From assembly GCA_011800155.1 (NCBI GenBank), contig CM022376.1:2294001-2358000 (forward strand): a stretch of 64,000 nucleotides of DNA, read 5' to 3'. The stretch comes from Flammulina velutipes. Its lineage: Eukaryota; Basidiomycota; Agaricomycetes; Agaricales; Physalacriaceae. The notes below the pieces were generated by a model. That model was not told where the DNA came from. It ran no database searches and saw nothing but the letters and a program-made list of their open reading frames with translations. Shown here one piece after another: positions 18,328-29,859 of the stretch (positions within the stretch are counted from its first letter, which is position 1; each line of letters starts with the position of its first letter). Made by a program: the position numbers and the translations under genes.

Positions 18328-20618
18328 CGTTGCCGGCGTCGGGGTCTTGAGGAGAAAGAGGGCGTCGTCGACGTCGCCGACGACGAACACAAGAGACGGT
18401 GAGCGTTTAGAGTAAGATTCGAATTTCCAAATGGAGGCAATCGAACACACGTGGACTCGCTATTTGCCGGATTTCCTTCTAAAATGTGGCGTGGGCACGG
18501 TAACGATGGTCTCATTAGGTATGAGATGGCTAGAGCTTCGACTATATTCTGCAAAAGAAGCCTAAGTAGAAGCATCCAATCGTTCTCAGCAATACATCCC
18601 CGAGGGAATTCATGATTAGGAGGATTATGATCAGCATTTTAGATAGATGGGAAGAGATATACAAGGGTTAATGATAGTGACAGGCTCTGCGCAACGATGG
18701 ATCATGATATCGTCGTCACGTTTGTGGCGTGGGATAGATTGACTCTCGTGTCGCCGGAATTCTTGTCCACAAATGATACGTGTGTATGCCCTTTATTCCT
18801 TATTGAACAAGAATAATGGTACAGGGCGGTGCTGATTCCTTGTCAGTGTACATGCCCTTGTCACAGCTGATGGCCGTTTCTTATTGTTACGGAGAGGAGA
18901 TCCATCCAACGATAAGCGCTCGCTCGTGTGTTCTTTTTATTCGGATAGACCTCTTCTTCTGTTTTGGTTATGGCCTCTTGATCTATGTGTATACCTATAC
19001 TCGACGTCGTAGTATTGTCCCCTCTCTGGGCAGCACCCGTCACTTTCAAGTATCATACGCATCGTCCGATGCCGCTCTCAAATATAATGGAGAACCTCTC
19101 ACTTGAGCGTGATGTGACCGGGAATGGATGAATGTTCGTTTATTCTCTCACGCCGCCACGAATTAAATCACGCTTCGCGGGGACCTCCTCGTCGTAAAGC
19201 TCTCGATTCGATGGATCTGTTATGTACGAAACTTAAACAAACGATCATGACTTCAAAGTCGTTCAGACTCTGAGCCAAAATCCCTCTGCGAGAAGATCTC
19301 CCAGCGTCTAGTCCATGCTTTACCACCTTTTTCTCAAAATGTGGCGCACGGATCATCGTTCCCTAGTCACCTCCATCAGCGCAGATCCCGCACAGCCATC
19401 GGGAAGAGCCACAAAATCCATTCCTAGAACAAATTCCCCACGAGTGAACAATCATCCCGGCAAGAATAAAGGGCAGGTACCGTGACCGCAGGGTATAAAA
19501 ACCCTCTGGGTTCGTTCGCTCTTTCTTCAGTCCAGTCATCACCATCCGCCACGCCCCCCACCCCCCTAGGTAGCTTAGCTTAGTCTCTCTGGGCTTCGAC
19601 TTGGACAAGACGCGACGCGACGATGAGGGTAGACTGCACGCGGCGTTCGGCTGAACCTGCGATTGTGGCTCCCTCCCCTCCTCAAGATCACTTCGACGCG
19701 ACATCCGGATGAGTTTCTGCTGCTCTACGCTCTGAGTGACGACTGCGGGCGGTCGTCTTGAGCTTGAGGTCTATTTCTGAGGGTTACATGGATCGTGGCG
19801 GCAACTGCACTTTCTACTCTGCGGACGACTCTGGGGCGCTCTCTTCAAGGCAGGACGACTACCTCAAGCACTCAAGACCTTTAAAGCAAGACTTCAAGAC
19901 CCTCAAGACGACCTCAAGCTTGTCTACGTACTTAGCTACTCGTTATGTAGAACCCACACCGTGGCGGGTGTTTGATGACTGGGCTTTCCCGGAGAAGGGT
20001 GGCGGCTTCGGTCCCATCCTCGTGCGTCCTTGTCGTGGGCTCCGGGCTTAAGGCTTCAACGCCGAACTAGCTGCACGTTAAACAAAACGCGGTAAGTACT
20101 ATTTATAGCAGCTTGATTCGAAGTAGCAGTAAGTAGTCGGGATGTTAGCATTATAAAAAGTAATACACAAAATTGCAGTGTCATCCGATGACGATTTCTA
20201 AAATACACATACATGCATGCGTTGCCCGTTGCCATAAAGTCGTGGCGCTCAGAGCCACAATTCACAGCCCAACTCAGCTCGGCAATTGCCGTACCATGCT
20301 TGAGGACGAACCATCATCTTCAGCAACATCGTTCTTGTTCGCTCGTACTTCCTTCAACTTCTGCCAGCCGTGATATCTGGAAATGCGGCCTTGATTCAGG
20401 TGGAAAGGGCGATCGGCAAGCGTAACTACGCCACGGAAACTGCACACCGCCACGCGTAACCGGGATTGACAACCAGTACTATGGCTACCAGTTCAAGGCT
20501 GGCACTATATATTGGCATGGAAAAGCTGTTTGGCCTTTCAAGTTCAGCGCAGGTCGCTCGAGCCTCACGACCTAGTGCGTACCCAACCTCTGGTGACTAG
20601 CAGCACACCTTACCTGCC
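18328..20618. other. 2.3-kb intergenic region with possible LTR remnant
   Basis: No gene supported. Around 19470-19580 there is a promoter-like block, GGGTATAAAAACCC followed by a pyrimidine-rich run. Around 19860-19925 an imperfect CTCAAG-type repeat is followed by a 97-codon open frame (19758-20051) with no recognisable product. Together these resemble a degraded solo LTR or Gag piece of another retroelement, but I could not find matching TG...CA ends. Confidence 0.3.
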
Positions 20619-21711
20619 TTGAAAGACGCTCTTCACGATTCACGCCAGCCAACAATAACGATAACCCCCGTGCGGCCACTTCCTTGCTCATTGCAAAATT
20701 CCACTAAAACATCGTTAGATCTTGCTGGTCAAATGAAGCCTCAAGACATCCTTCGCCGTCGCCCCAAGTCCATTCTCAAGCGTCCTCCGCCCCTGCGTCT
20801 CCCTCCAAACTCATACGTCGTCGTCTCGCAGCCCCCGACGCCTGTGATCCTCCCCGTCCAATTCTCGCCAACCCCCAACGGCGCCTTCAAACGCCCCCTC
20901 GCCCCATCCCCGCATGTACACTTCCCACCCTACGCCATGGTCACCTCGACCTACGCCACGCACTCCCCCGGCACCTACGACCGTGGCGCCATCGAAGTAT
21001 ACAACAACCCCCTCGAAATACCCGCCCGCGGCGAGCGGGTCTACTCCCCCACCGTAGGCGGATTCGTCTGCAAGACCGGCGCAGGCGAGGAATGGGAAAC
21101 CAACGAGCTGTTCAGCCCCTTCAAGCAGCTTACGTTCACATTTTCGCCGCTCCCTGAGCCGTCGCCCTCCCTTATCTTTGCGGAGACGCAGAGACTTGGG
21201 GAGCAGCGGTCGCCGGTTGAGTTGGGGAAGGCCTTGAAGCTTTACCCCCGCTCTCCCTTCCCCACATACCCGCCGTCCAAGAAGAAGAGCAGGGCAGCGA
21301 TGTCGCCGTCGGGATTGACGGTGCAGACGAATTCACCGATTGCATCCGGTTCGACGCTTGGGCCGAACACATCTTTGAACCACGCCTTTTGGCAGGTGGT
21401 CTCGCTTGATGGGGAGCAACAGCATGATTTTGCCGATAAGACGCCTAGCGCGAGGGATAGCCCGCAGGTTCGTAGGGCGAGGTTCGCTTCTCATACGTTG
21501 TGGTCGCCAGGTTTGCCTCGTAGGGGTGAGTCCGCTTTGTCGTTCTGGGTTCAACTTTTCCTTATTCGCTTTCATAGATCGCCTTGAAGAAGAGGATGAG
21601 GTGTCATTGCTCGCCATCCGTTCTCCTATTCCACGGGGAGCGAGGATGCCTTCCATTGCGAGTGTCCTGCATAAGTTTGCGAGTCGCGATTACGAGAAAC
21701 TCAAGGATTGA
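20619..21711 (+). CDS. Hypothetical proline-rich protein
   Basis: Two exons (to 21525; 21578-21711). The intron has a GTGAG donor and CATAG acceptor, and its removal adds an acidic/basic tail ending in FASRDYEKLKD. The start is ambiguous: an ATG at 20619 gives 346 residues, and a second in-frame ATG at 20733 (MKPQDILRRRPKSILKR) gives 308. The second is more likely because the preceding 38 residues look like leader sequence. The body has PKSILKRPPP, a SPHVHFPP segment, a PARGERVYSP segment and a Lys/Arg-rich patch near KKKSR. It has no membr​ane segment, signal peptide or catalytic motif. I do not recognise a function; the pattern suggests a disordered nuclear or cytosolic protein. Confidence 0.75.
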
Positions 21712-22476
21712 AACAACCCATATTGATGGGATACGATCTGTACATTACTTTGTGAAACTTGTTAGTGTTAAGTTAGGTCTATGGTGTCTATAGCTCTGTG
21801 TATATGAGAACTGTATTCTGTACTGGCTGGTCGCTTCTATGGTGTGCCTCAGGCTCTATGTTCCACACGTTCAAATTCTGCATTCAACATTCAATGACCG
21901 GGGGTGCATTCCTCCCAATACGCAGATGGCTGTCCGTATTTAGGCTGCTTTCTATTTTGAACATATTTCCTTCTGGAACAGTGGGGATAAGTACGGACCT
22001 TGTTGGCGTCGGTCGCGATATCTGATCGGGGAGAACGCGATTAAACGCCGGGTGGTGCGATTCGAAGGGGGAGAGAACGTACGATCTTGTTTGCATCGGA
22101 AGTACCGATGGGCGATTCTGCCTGTGGAGTCTGCGACAGAGACGCCACACATGTGGCCGGGGAGGAAGTGGGTTCCTATTGTCCAGGCGTTGATGCGGAT
22201 GGTGGTCATGGTGGTGAGGGAAGGAAGAGTTGGAGGATCATACATCTATCTACATATCTGCTGTCTATTCCCTCCGTGCTGATTTGTGAGTCATAATCGA
22301 TATATCACGTTCATCTTGGATGCTTCTTACTTACGTGGTGAAATGGCGTGTTCGTCTATTGGTGGGCGCGCATAGGTCGAGAGTGCGGGACTTGGATCTA
22401 TTTGAGTACTTAGCGCTGGGCACTGGGGCGATGTGAGGAATGGTCAGGAAGAAAAAGTTGCTTTTCTCAATGTTAT
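21712..22476. other. Intergenic region, no gene seen
   Basis: Overlapping short open frames on both strands but no splice-supported gene. It probably contains the 3' end of the upstream gene. A T5 run on the minus strand near 22455-22459 is the likely terminator of the adjacent tRNA. Confidence 0.5.
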
Positions 22477-22548
22477 TACACCGAACGGGAATCGAACCCG
22501 TGCCGCTTGCTTGGAAGGCAAGCATGATAACCACTTCACCATCGGTGT
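22477..22548 (-). tRNA. tRNA-Gly (anticodon UCC), copy 3
   Basis: Identical 72-nt tRNA to copies 1 and 2, on the minus strand, with anticodon loop CTTCCAA. It is 182 bp downstream of NmrA copy 2 on the same strand, repeating the NmrA-then-tRNA order seen at 1794-3509. Confidence 0.96.
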
Positions 22549-22730
22549 ACATTGATCTTGATTCTAAAGCATATTCATTGTCATCGACGTCTATGTCCTA
22601 AACCAAGTTTCTTAGGTACTAAGCGTCTTAGGTGCAAGATGCTGAATCTCGAAATTTGAAGATCTGATTGTGGTCATGATTACACTTCTCCTGCCAGTAT
22701 GAAGGCGATGTCCACAAAGTACCGCGATGT

Positions 22731-23815
22731 CTACAATGCCATCTGCGAAATATCATAGTCCGGGATAGGCGGGTTGGCATAGAACTTCTTCGCCTCCTCT
22801 CGAAGATCCGGGAGTGGCACATCAGGATAGAGGACTCTAGCGTCCAGCGCTCCGCGCGCCAACGCAGCAGAGAGCACGTTATCGCCGCGCAATAACACAC
22901 TATTAGAGTACTGCGCCATAATCTTATCAACTAATTTGTCGCTCTGCGTGTTGCGCTTGACTTCTTCGTCGGGGATCTGCCAATGAAGTCTTAATCATTG
23001 GTTAGTTCAAAACTGTGGAAACACGCACCCTGGGGTAATCTGAGAAATCCTCTCCCGACACCTCAGCCGCGAGGGCCCAGGTGTCCGTGAGTGTGAGTTC
23101 CCAGTCGTGGATGACGACGACCTGGTTGAGGGTGCGTGGGTCGGCGACGATACGTGCAGTGAACAGCCCGATGGAGTCCAAAGTCGAGACTAACACCTTT
23201 TGTTGGCGGTCTCCTACGTAGTTTTTGTGAATGAAGGGATTATCGGGGGTTGAGTGAGGGTATGGGAAGAGGACGTATGGCCACCATCCCACTTCGATAA
23301 AGGTGTGAGGGAGACCGAGATCTTTGATATATTCTCGGACGTCCAATTTCTGAGCGTATTTGAGCTACGCGCTCGCGGTATCAAGAAGAAGGGACGCACC
23401 AAGTCGTGCATGGCCATTACGCCGCGTGGCGCAGTGGGTCCAAAGTCGGAAGGGATAACACGGCCCACACCGACCTTCTTCGCGGCCTGGAAGAGTGGCT
23501 TCTGATCTACCATTGCGACGACGAGGGAGAAGAGAACTTCAACGCCTTGGAGGAAAGCTTCGATCTTCTCTGGAGACTCTGAGATGTCTCCGATGCGAAT
23601 CTCAGCACCGGCATCTTTGAGCTCTTGGTATATAGGTTTATTGATTGATTGTTCTCGCGCGAGAATCGCGACTCTCTATCGGTGGATTAGACGATGGCTT
23701 ATCTTGATGGAGCAGCGAAGGAACGTACGAATTTGTCTTCCTTGAGTAGGCTCTTGGCGATGACACGTCCGGTGTTCCCTGCGCCACCAACGAGAAGGAC
23801 AAGAGGTTTGGACAT
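22731..23815 (-). CDS. NmrA / isoflavone-reductase-like protein, copy 2
   Basis: Four exons on the minus strand (23729-23815, 23400-23675, 23029-23349, 22731-22976) encode 309 residues. It has the same first-exon length (29 codons), intron phases and motifs as copies 1 and 3: a GGAGNTG dinucleotide-binding turn at the N-terminus and IPSDFG near residue 118. The conserved middle FIEVGWW and the RIVADPRTLNQ stretch match copy 1 closely. It is probably a cytosolic NAD(P)H-binding oxidoreductase of unknown substrate. The gene is intact. A promoter block shared with the other copies lies 35-64 bases upstream. Confidence 0.9.
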
Positions 23816-23849
23816 GGTTAATGGATGAAGAGTTAATTCAGGTCATCGT

Positions 23850-23879
23850 TTTTATTGCGTTGAGAGGATGTTGGTAAGC
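23850..23879 (-). promoter_or_regulatory. Conserved upstream block of NmrA copy 2
   Basis: Minus strand GCTTACCAA (23871-23879), then AACGCAATAAAA (23849-23860), matching the blocks before copies 1 and 3 in sequence, order and distance to the ATG. Confidence 0.45.
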
Positions 23880-24043
23880 CATGTCCTATTTCCCGGTCCA
23901 TGCGGATATACACATGTGCAACGTCCAGTGCTGGTGCCGAGACTATAGCCAATGTGTAGTACGTCATCTCTTTTCAGCATCCTTCCCTTTCCCTTGCGAG
24001 TTGGTCCAGATCACAATGATACATTACAAATGCAGCACTCTGC

Positions 24044-25619
24044 CTAGTACACGCATGGTATAATCCTGGATGGCACCAATTTTTTGTACGTCTCCCAATC
24101 TTTCCCATGTCTGCAAAAACTGATTAGTGCATCACCGACAAGAGGATCTGAAGGCTTACTTGAGTTTACAGTTCTCGTCATCTCTGTTCTGACGGTGCAG
24201 TAATAGGATGGTGAAGAATATGAGGTAGTAGTAGGTGATTATCGTGTCGAAGCCTGTCGCAAGACACCAGGCAGACGCCATGAGCAGATCGCCGCTGTGA
24301 ATGAATTTAGAATCAGGCCGTACCATATATTCGATGACTTACAAGTAATTCGGATGGCGAGAACGTCCCCACCACCCGGAAGTGAGCAACTTTGATCCTT
24401 TCTCGGTAGTCATGAACGTGAGCTCTGCCCAGCAGTCAGATATAGGCTACTTCTGGAGGAGAATCAACTTACGCTTCGGGTTCCTCCCATTCCTAAACTC
24501 ATTCTTCTCCCCATTCGACACTCTGAATATGTAATACCCAAGAAGGTTCATGGAAAGGAGTATCCCGCTTTTGACTACGCCCCACCGAACCTCAGTGAAG
24601 ACCAAGTAGCACGCCTGTAGCGAGTACGTGAACGGAATGAAGGCAAAGTCTGCGATGGCGAGCATGAACCCGAAACCGTCTGTCGTGATGTCCATCGTGG
24701 TTAATATCGCTGACTACACAACCAGACTTGATATCAGCATCGGATTGGATAGAAACGGACTACGCACCTCGTTGTATAGTGAGTCACCGACGTAGAGGAT
24801 CTGGAAGATACAAACGAGCCACATGGAGTCTGTGACTTCTCCTAGGCGTACAAATTGTGCACAGAGCATGCTCAGATCGATTAATGCCCACAGAATGAGA
24901 CCAGGACGGAGCTCGTTGAAGGATTTGAGGTCGAACATGCCGATGGAGGGATTGAGTTCCCGGCCCATGAAGAACTGGTCCTTAGTTTGTTTGTGAATCC
25001 CTCTGTTTATGGTATGGGGACTCACGTCGTAGATAAAGACACCGGTGTTTCCACCGAGGGCTAAGAGCTTGCCATCTATGAATGAAAACAGATATACTAA
25101 GAATGCTTGCACGATGGCCATGATGGTCCCGGCGGTGAGGAACCCGACCCATTTGTCGTAAAGGACAGTGAACGCCTGGGGACCACGAACGAGAATGAGG
25201 GAAACCGCAAGGGCCATGGCGAGCACGAATGTAGGAAAAGCTGACAGCAGTTTCGATAAATAATAACTCTAGCAACGAAACGGAGACGAACCATTCATTT
25301 TGTATTTCTTTTTAGAGCCATCGCGCAGAAGTGTGCCCTCTACTATCTGGCCAGGAAGCACAGCCCATGCAACGATGCAGTACGTGTACCAGACAAGGTA
25401 GAGATAGGCTGCCTGTGAGTTCCAGAGACCAGTCCACCAATGCGGGTTCGTGATGTCGGGGAAGGTAGAGAGCGTACCGGGACATCCACCGCTTTCTTCA
25501 GAGCAGCCGTAGTACAGAGCGTAATTGAAGATGGGAACAGAAAGCGTGATGAAAGCGGTTCCGGGAGGACCGAGGAACTCGTAGGAGCTCGTGCGGGGAT
25601 TCAGTTGCGAGGAGGCCAT
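24044..25619 (-). CDS. ERG24: Delta(14)-sterol reductase (ERG24-like)
   Basis: Seven exons (25292-25619, 25026-25240, 24768-24980, 24473-24713, 24343-24424, 24160-24294, 24044-24110) encode 426 residues, the usual length of the family. It is a polytopic ER membrane enzyme that uses NADPH to reduce the C14-C15 double bond in ergosterol synthesis. Recognisable parts are the N-terminal YEFLGPPG; the FFMGRELNP signature (with Ser rather than the usual Arg after LNP); DITTDGFGFML; LTSGWWGRSRHPNYFGD; and the C-terminal HRQNRDDENCK ... GKDWETYKKLVP. These last blocks form the NADPH/sterol site in ERG4/ERG24 proteins. All introns are 45-54 bp GT-AG. It is divergent from the RNA-binding protein gene across a 334-bp shared promoter. 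Confidence 0.95.
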
Positions 25620-25953
25620 TAGATGCTGTCAGATTGTCGCTGGTGGTTTATATGATACTGGTCGTACGATGATTCCTGCTAGTATCATCGTTCGATTCGG
25701 TGTTTAGAGTTTGACATGAGTCTTGGCGTGAAAAGTAGACGCCGGACAATGGGAGATAGAGCGCCACATTGAATCATAAACAGATACAGCCGGTTGCCAA
25801 AATGGGATAGTATATGAGCATAGCGCCAACATAGCGCGATGTCGAAGAACAGAGGAAGTGAAGAGCGGCCCGAAAATGCCCGACAGCCTTGGAACCAAAC
25901 AAGGGCCAAAGTCAAAACTTTTCAAAATGAAGGAACGTATTGCTCTTTCCACC
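25620..25953. promoter_or_regulatory. Divergent promoter region, ERG24 / RRM gene
   Basis: 334 bp separate the two start codons. It contains no gene. An upstream in-frame ATG at 25927 could extend the RRM protein by nine residues, but the ATG at 25954 has the better context (CCACCATG). I see no clear TATA element. Confidence 0.5.
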
Positions 25954-26798
25954 ATGTCGTCTATGTTCAGCACTTTACTCCGTTCAAACGTTCGCGTCGT
26001 CGCGCGTGTATCATGTCGTTCGCTGTCGACGACAGCGTTCCGTTCTGCGCTGCTGCACGCGCGCCCCAACGTCCACGTCGCCTCAAGACAGTTTGTCGGA
26101 CCAGTTCAGCTCGCAACCAGACGCTGGTTCTCTGGAGAAGGTGGCCCACCAAAAAGGATACTGTTCGCTGGTAACCTGCCATTCAACATGTCCGAGGACG
26201 ACATTCGGTACGAGTTTTCCAACTTTGGAACCATGGACAAGGTCATAATTGGTGCGCCGGTCGTTGTCTTTTCCTCTTTGCTTTTCTTATAACCATGACA
26301 GGTGCCGACGCGTCTGGACGGCCTATGGGTTGGGCTATGCTTGTTCTGGCTGAGCCCGACCATGCCGAGTCTATCCTTTCGACACACGAGCAGGAGCCCT
26401 TCACATTCTCGGGACGTATCGCAAACATTACCTGGGCGCGCAACCAAAATGTGATAGACCGGAAGGCAAAGGCTGTCAGTGAGCCTTCAAATACGCTATA
26501 CGTTGGCTCCATTGCCTTCAACGCCGAGGAGGAAGATGTCTTCGAAGCATTCAGCCGGTACGGTCACGTCAAGCGAGTGTCTATGGGTACGCGCCTCTTT
26601 TCTTTTTCTTTTTTCTTCTACTCATAACATTCTGTAGGCCGTCGCCCCGATGGTGAATTCCGTGGTTTCGCCCACGTCGAGTTCAGTGAGATCGAACACG
26701 CCACAGCCGCCATCGAAGAAGCAAAACAAACTCCATTCAGCATTTTGGAGCGCCCTGTCTTCCTTGACTTTTCCGCGCCGAAACAGCGGAGCAGATAA
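25954..26798 (+). CDS. Two-RRM RNA-binding protein, probably mitochondrial
   Basis: Three exons (25954-26251, 26302-26586, 26638-26798) encode 247 residues. The first 40 or so residues are rich in Ser, Arg and hydrophobics with no acidic residue (MSSMFSTLLRS...), a typical mitochondrial presequence. RRM1 (about 59-135) has RNP2 ILFAGNLP but a degenerate RNP1 (PMGWAMLVL). RRM2 (about 155-235) has a good RNP2 LYVGSI and RNP1 FRGFAHVEF. Both introns interrupt an RRM at the loop before its RNP1-containing part. By family knowledge such proteins bind mitochondrial or nuclear RNA; the RNA target cannot be deduced. The gene is intact. Confidence 0.88.
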
Positions 26799-27836
26799 TC
26801 CCCTCGTTACCAAAAGGTGCTACTATAGACCACTTATTTATTTGCTTATTCTACGATTTCGACGACACTATCTCTTACGATTTAATCACACTCCTCTCCA
26901 GACATAGCACGTACTTCTGGGACCGAATGTAATTGCATATGCCGGCACAACTTCCGAGTCGACCATTTCTTTTCGTCGTCGAAACGCAAAAGACCTTCGA
27001 TGTTGTCAACCCTCCTCTCCTTCTCGAACAACTCACGTCCTCCTTTTGAATGTGTTCCACGCCAACCTTAAGAACATGAACTCAGAAACGTGCCCTCATC
27101 GCTCGGCGTGCTTGTAGCAGCACGTCCTTGTCAGTAAGTGTTCAAGCTCTGATCTGGGGTAAGTTGACGCCACACTTCTCCACAGTTGATTCAGACAAAC
27201 TATCTGTTTCTCGTTTAACAAACATACATCCTCCCACGATAGTGGAAGAAGGATCGTCAGACACTCGTCCAGGGAGAGATCGCCATACGAAATATGGCGA
27301 GCACACCACTCCAGCTTTGGTCAGTCGTCTTCGAAAGAGCAACTGGTACGTGTATATCTATCCAGCGTTGCTCCGAGCTTCTACGAGTCCTGCTTTTCAG
27401 ATATTCATCCACTCAGTGCGAGTGCAGACGTTCGCGTTCGCGATGTGGTTGGCCCGTGATGATCGATCCGGAGCAGTCAGTATCATTGTCGAACTCTTCC
27501 TCGTCTCTTTCTTACATTCTTTTAGTTCAGGATTCCAGAGATCACCATAGTCCACCTTAATTGCGCTATGTTGACAACTAGTGGTCTCCCGTACGAAAGC
27601 GCTGAAAATAGACAAGGCCATTATGTCAGCGTCCATGCGGTTATCCCAGAAAGGAAAGCGTGGTCTGTCCCACCTCTTCGTCGCTCCGTCGCTCCTCTGA
27701 TTCGTCATTCACCATCCCAGTGCTCAGTCGAACCTACACCTCGATCATCGTCCGAGCGAGTCGGTAATCGCTTACTAAGTCCTCAAACGCAATATACTTA
27801 AGCGATGACTTGAATGAGTCCTTCCCAGAGTCAACC
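26799..27836. other. Intergenic region upstream of NmrA copy 3
   Basis: No gene supported; overlapping short frames only. The final 70 bases hold the promoter block shared with the other NmrA copies. Confidence 0.5.
27770..27797 (+). promoter_or_regulatory. Conserved upstream block of NmrA copy 3
   Basis: GCTTACTAA then AACGCAATATAC, the third instance of the paired words found before NmrA copies 1 and 2, 40-67 bases before the ATG. Confidence 0.45.
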
Positions 27837-28903
27837 ATGTCTAAACCTCTCGTACTTCTAGTCGGCGGCGCAGGGACCACCGGACGTCCCATTGTCAAGA
27901 ACCTTCTCAAAGAAGGAAAATTTGTATGGACTCCCTCTTTATCAACAATCATGTCTAACAAGAATTCCAGAGAGTCGCTATTCTCGCACGCGAGAAATCA
28001 GTCAGCAAGCCTGTATACCAAGAGCTCAAAGATGCCGGTGCTGAGATTCGCGTCGGAGACATCTCAGAGTCTCCAGAGAAGATCGAAGCTTTCCTTGAAG
28101 GCGTTGATGTTCTCGTCTCTCTCGTGCTTGTCATGGTGGATCAGAAACCACTGTTGCAAGCTGCGAAGAAGGTCGGCGTTGGTCGTGTTATACCTTCCGA
28201 CTTTGGGCCCACTGCGCCACGCGGCGTAATGGCCATGCACGATTTGGTATGCTCCTTCTTGTTGATACCGCGAGCGAGTGACTCAAATATGCTCAGAAAT
28301 TGGACATCCGAGAATATATCAAAGATCTCGGTCTCCCTTACACCTTCATCGAAGTCGGATGGTGGCTCCAGCAGATCTTCCCCTATCCTCACGCGCTGCC
28401 CGATAATCCTTTCATCCCCAAGAAATTCATAGGAGACGGCCACCAGAAGCTCCTGTACTCCACGCTGGAGACCATCGGCGTGTTCACAGCCCGTATCATC
28501 GCCGACCCGCGCACGCTCAACCAACTTGTCGTCATCCACGATGGAGAAATCACTTTGTCAGAGACCTGGGCTGTTGGCGCAGAGGTGACGGGAGAGGACT
28601 TTTCTGATTATCCGAGGGTATGAGACTGCTACTACCTTAAATGATCGGCCTCCGCTGACTAGCCCTACGCAGATTCGCGACGAAGAGATTAAGCGCGATA
28701 CACAAAGCGACAACCCAAGTCTCAAGATCATGGCGCAATATTGGGATAGTGGGCACCTGCGCGGCGACAACGTGCTGTCTGCCGCTTTGTCCCGCGGAGC
28801 GCTGGACGCTAGAGAGCTCTATCCTGGTCTTCCATTTCCGAATGTTCGAGAGGAGGCGAAGAAATTTTATGCGAACCCACCGGTTCCGGAATATGATCTT
28901 TGA
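27837..28903 (+). CDS. NmrA / isoflavone-reductase-like protein, copy 3
   Basis: Four exons (27837-27923, 27971-28246, 28297-28617, 28673-28903) encode 304 residues. It shares exon lengths, intron phases and motifs with copies 1 and 2, including GGAGTTGR at the N-terminus and IPSDFG near 118. The last exon is 15 bases shorter than in the others and its C-terminus ends in PVPEYDL, so this copy is slightly truncated at the tail but otherwise intact. It differs from copies 1 and 2 in the active-site side loop (ILRGDN in those, HLRGDN here). No tRNA lies next to it. Confidence 0.9.
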
Positions 28904-29258
28904 GACACGACATTGTAGTCATTCACTTATTTACGACGAGATTTAATTTCGGGCTGTTCCTGCGTTGCACAACTCATAACGTCTGTATCGTCAACTTCAA
29001 AGCTTATGATCCTCTGCCGCAACAGCTCACAAATCCAAGCTACCAATGGACACACACAGCATAAGAAATATAGACAGTCATCTGAGCCTTGCCGACTAAC
29101 ACAATGATCGAAAGCTTGAGCGCTCAAGTGAACAAAGGCCATTGTTCATTTGAGCGGTTGATCGGGAAAGCCAAAGGCGAACAATGAACGTAGGGAAACA
29201 GTCAGTATAAAGGAAGCATCAGGCTGTCAATCGCACTAACAATCTATCATCAGCAACT
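28904..29258 (+). promoter_or_regulatory. Intergenic region with TATA promoter of the 103-residue gene
   Basis: TATAAA at 29206-29211 lies 48 bases before the ATG at 29259. It is followed by a pyrimidine/CA-rich leader ending CATCAGCAACT, a typical basidiomycete core-promoter layout. Nothing else supported in this stretch. Confidence 0.55.
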
Positions 29259-29663
29259 ATGAGCGCCACACTTACACCGTCAGTGTTCTTGTTCGCGACG
29301 TCTATACTACGTTCTCACAATCGTTTAGAGCAGCTACTATTCCGTTAAAGCTCCGGCGCAAATTGTACCTCCAAGACGTATTAAACCAGATCCAAAACCC
29401 GAAGACTTCATGCGCGTCGGACGGACTATGTGATTTATGCCGAGCAACACCTATACCAGCCCCAATAAAGAAGCGGGGTCGTCGCACACAGCGACAAGAG
29501 ATTACAAATATAGACCGTGTGCAGACCAGAGCAGGGGCACGTAAGAGGCAGCAGGAGTCAGAACAGAAGTTGTAAGTGCCATTGCGCCACACATGTACGT
29601 ATCGACTGATGGTTTGATAGCCTGAATAAGGTTGGAGGGGTAAAACGACGTAAACTCTCTTAA
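29259..29663 (+). CDS. Small basic protein of unknown function
   Basis: Three exons (29259-29284, 29329-29571, 29621-29663) encode 103 residues. The second intron has a perfect GTAAGT donor, a CTGAT branch site and a TAG acceptor, and after it the frame runs on for 13 codons to a TAA, which supports the model. The first intron (GTTCTT donor) is weaker; an alternative donor two bases earlier would truncate the product. The protein has a helical segment (LKLRRKLYLQDVLNQI), three cysteines in CASDGLCDLC, a Pro-rich KKRGRRTQRQ patch and a basic C-terminus KRRKLS resembling a nuclear localisation signal. I do not recognise the family. Confidence 0.5.
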
Positions 29664-29859
29664 CTTTGGGAGACATATTTTCTCCACATGCTAGGTTACC
29701 GGATGATACAGACAGTCATGGCCTTGGAAATGTACAACAAGCTCGATATTGCGACAGGAAATGGATACGACGATATTTACGAATTCGTACAGTGTACTAC
29801 AAAAAATAGATGGCGCAAAATGATAGCATGGATGCTTGTTGACCAGTGCCCGTCACGTA

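Noticed and set aside
29259..29663. Mating pheromone precursor
   Set aside because: Small gene with a strong promoter, but no C-terminal CaaX box and too basic and long.
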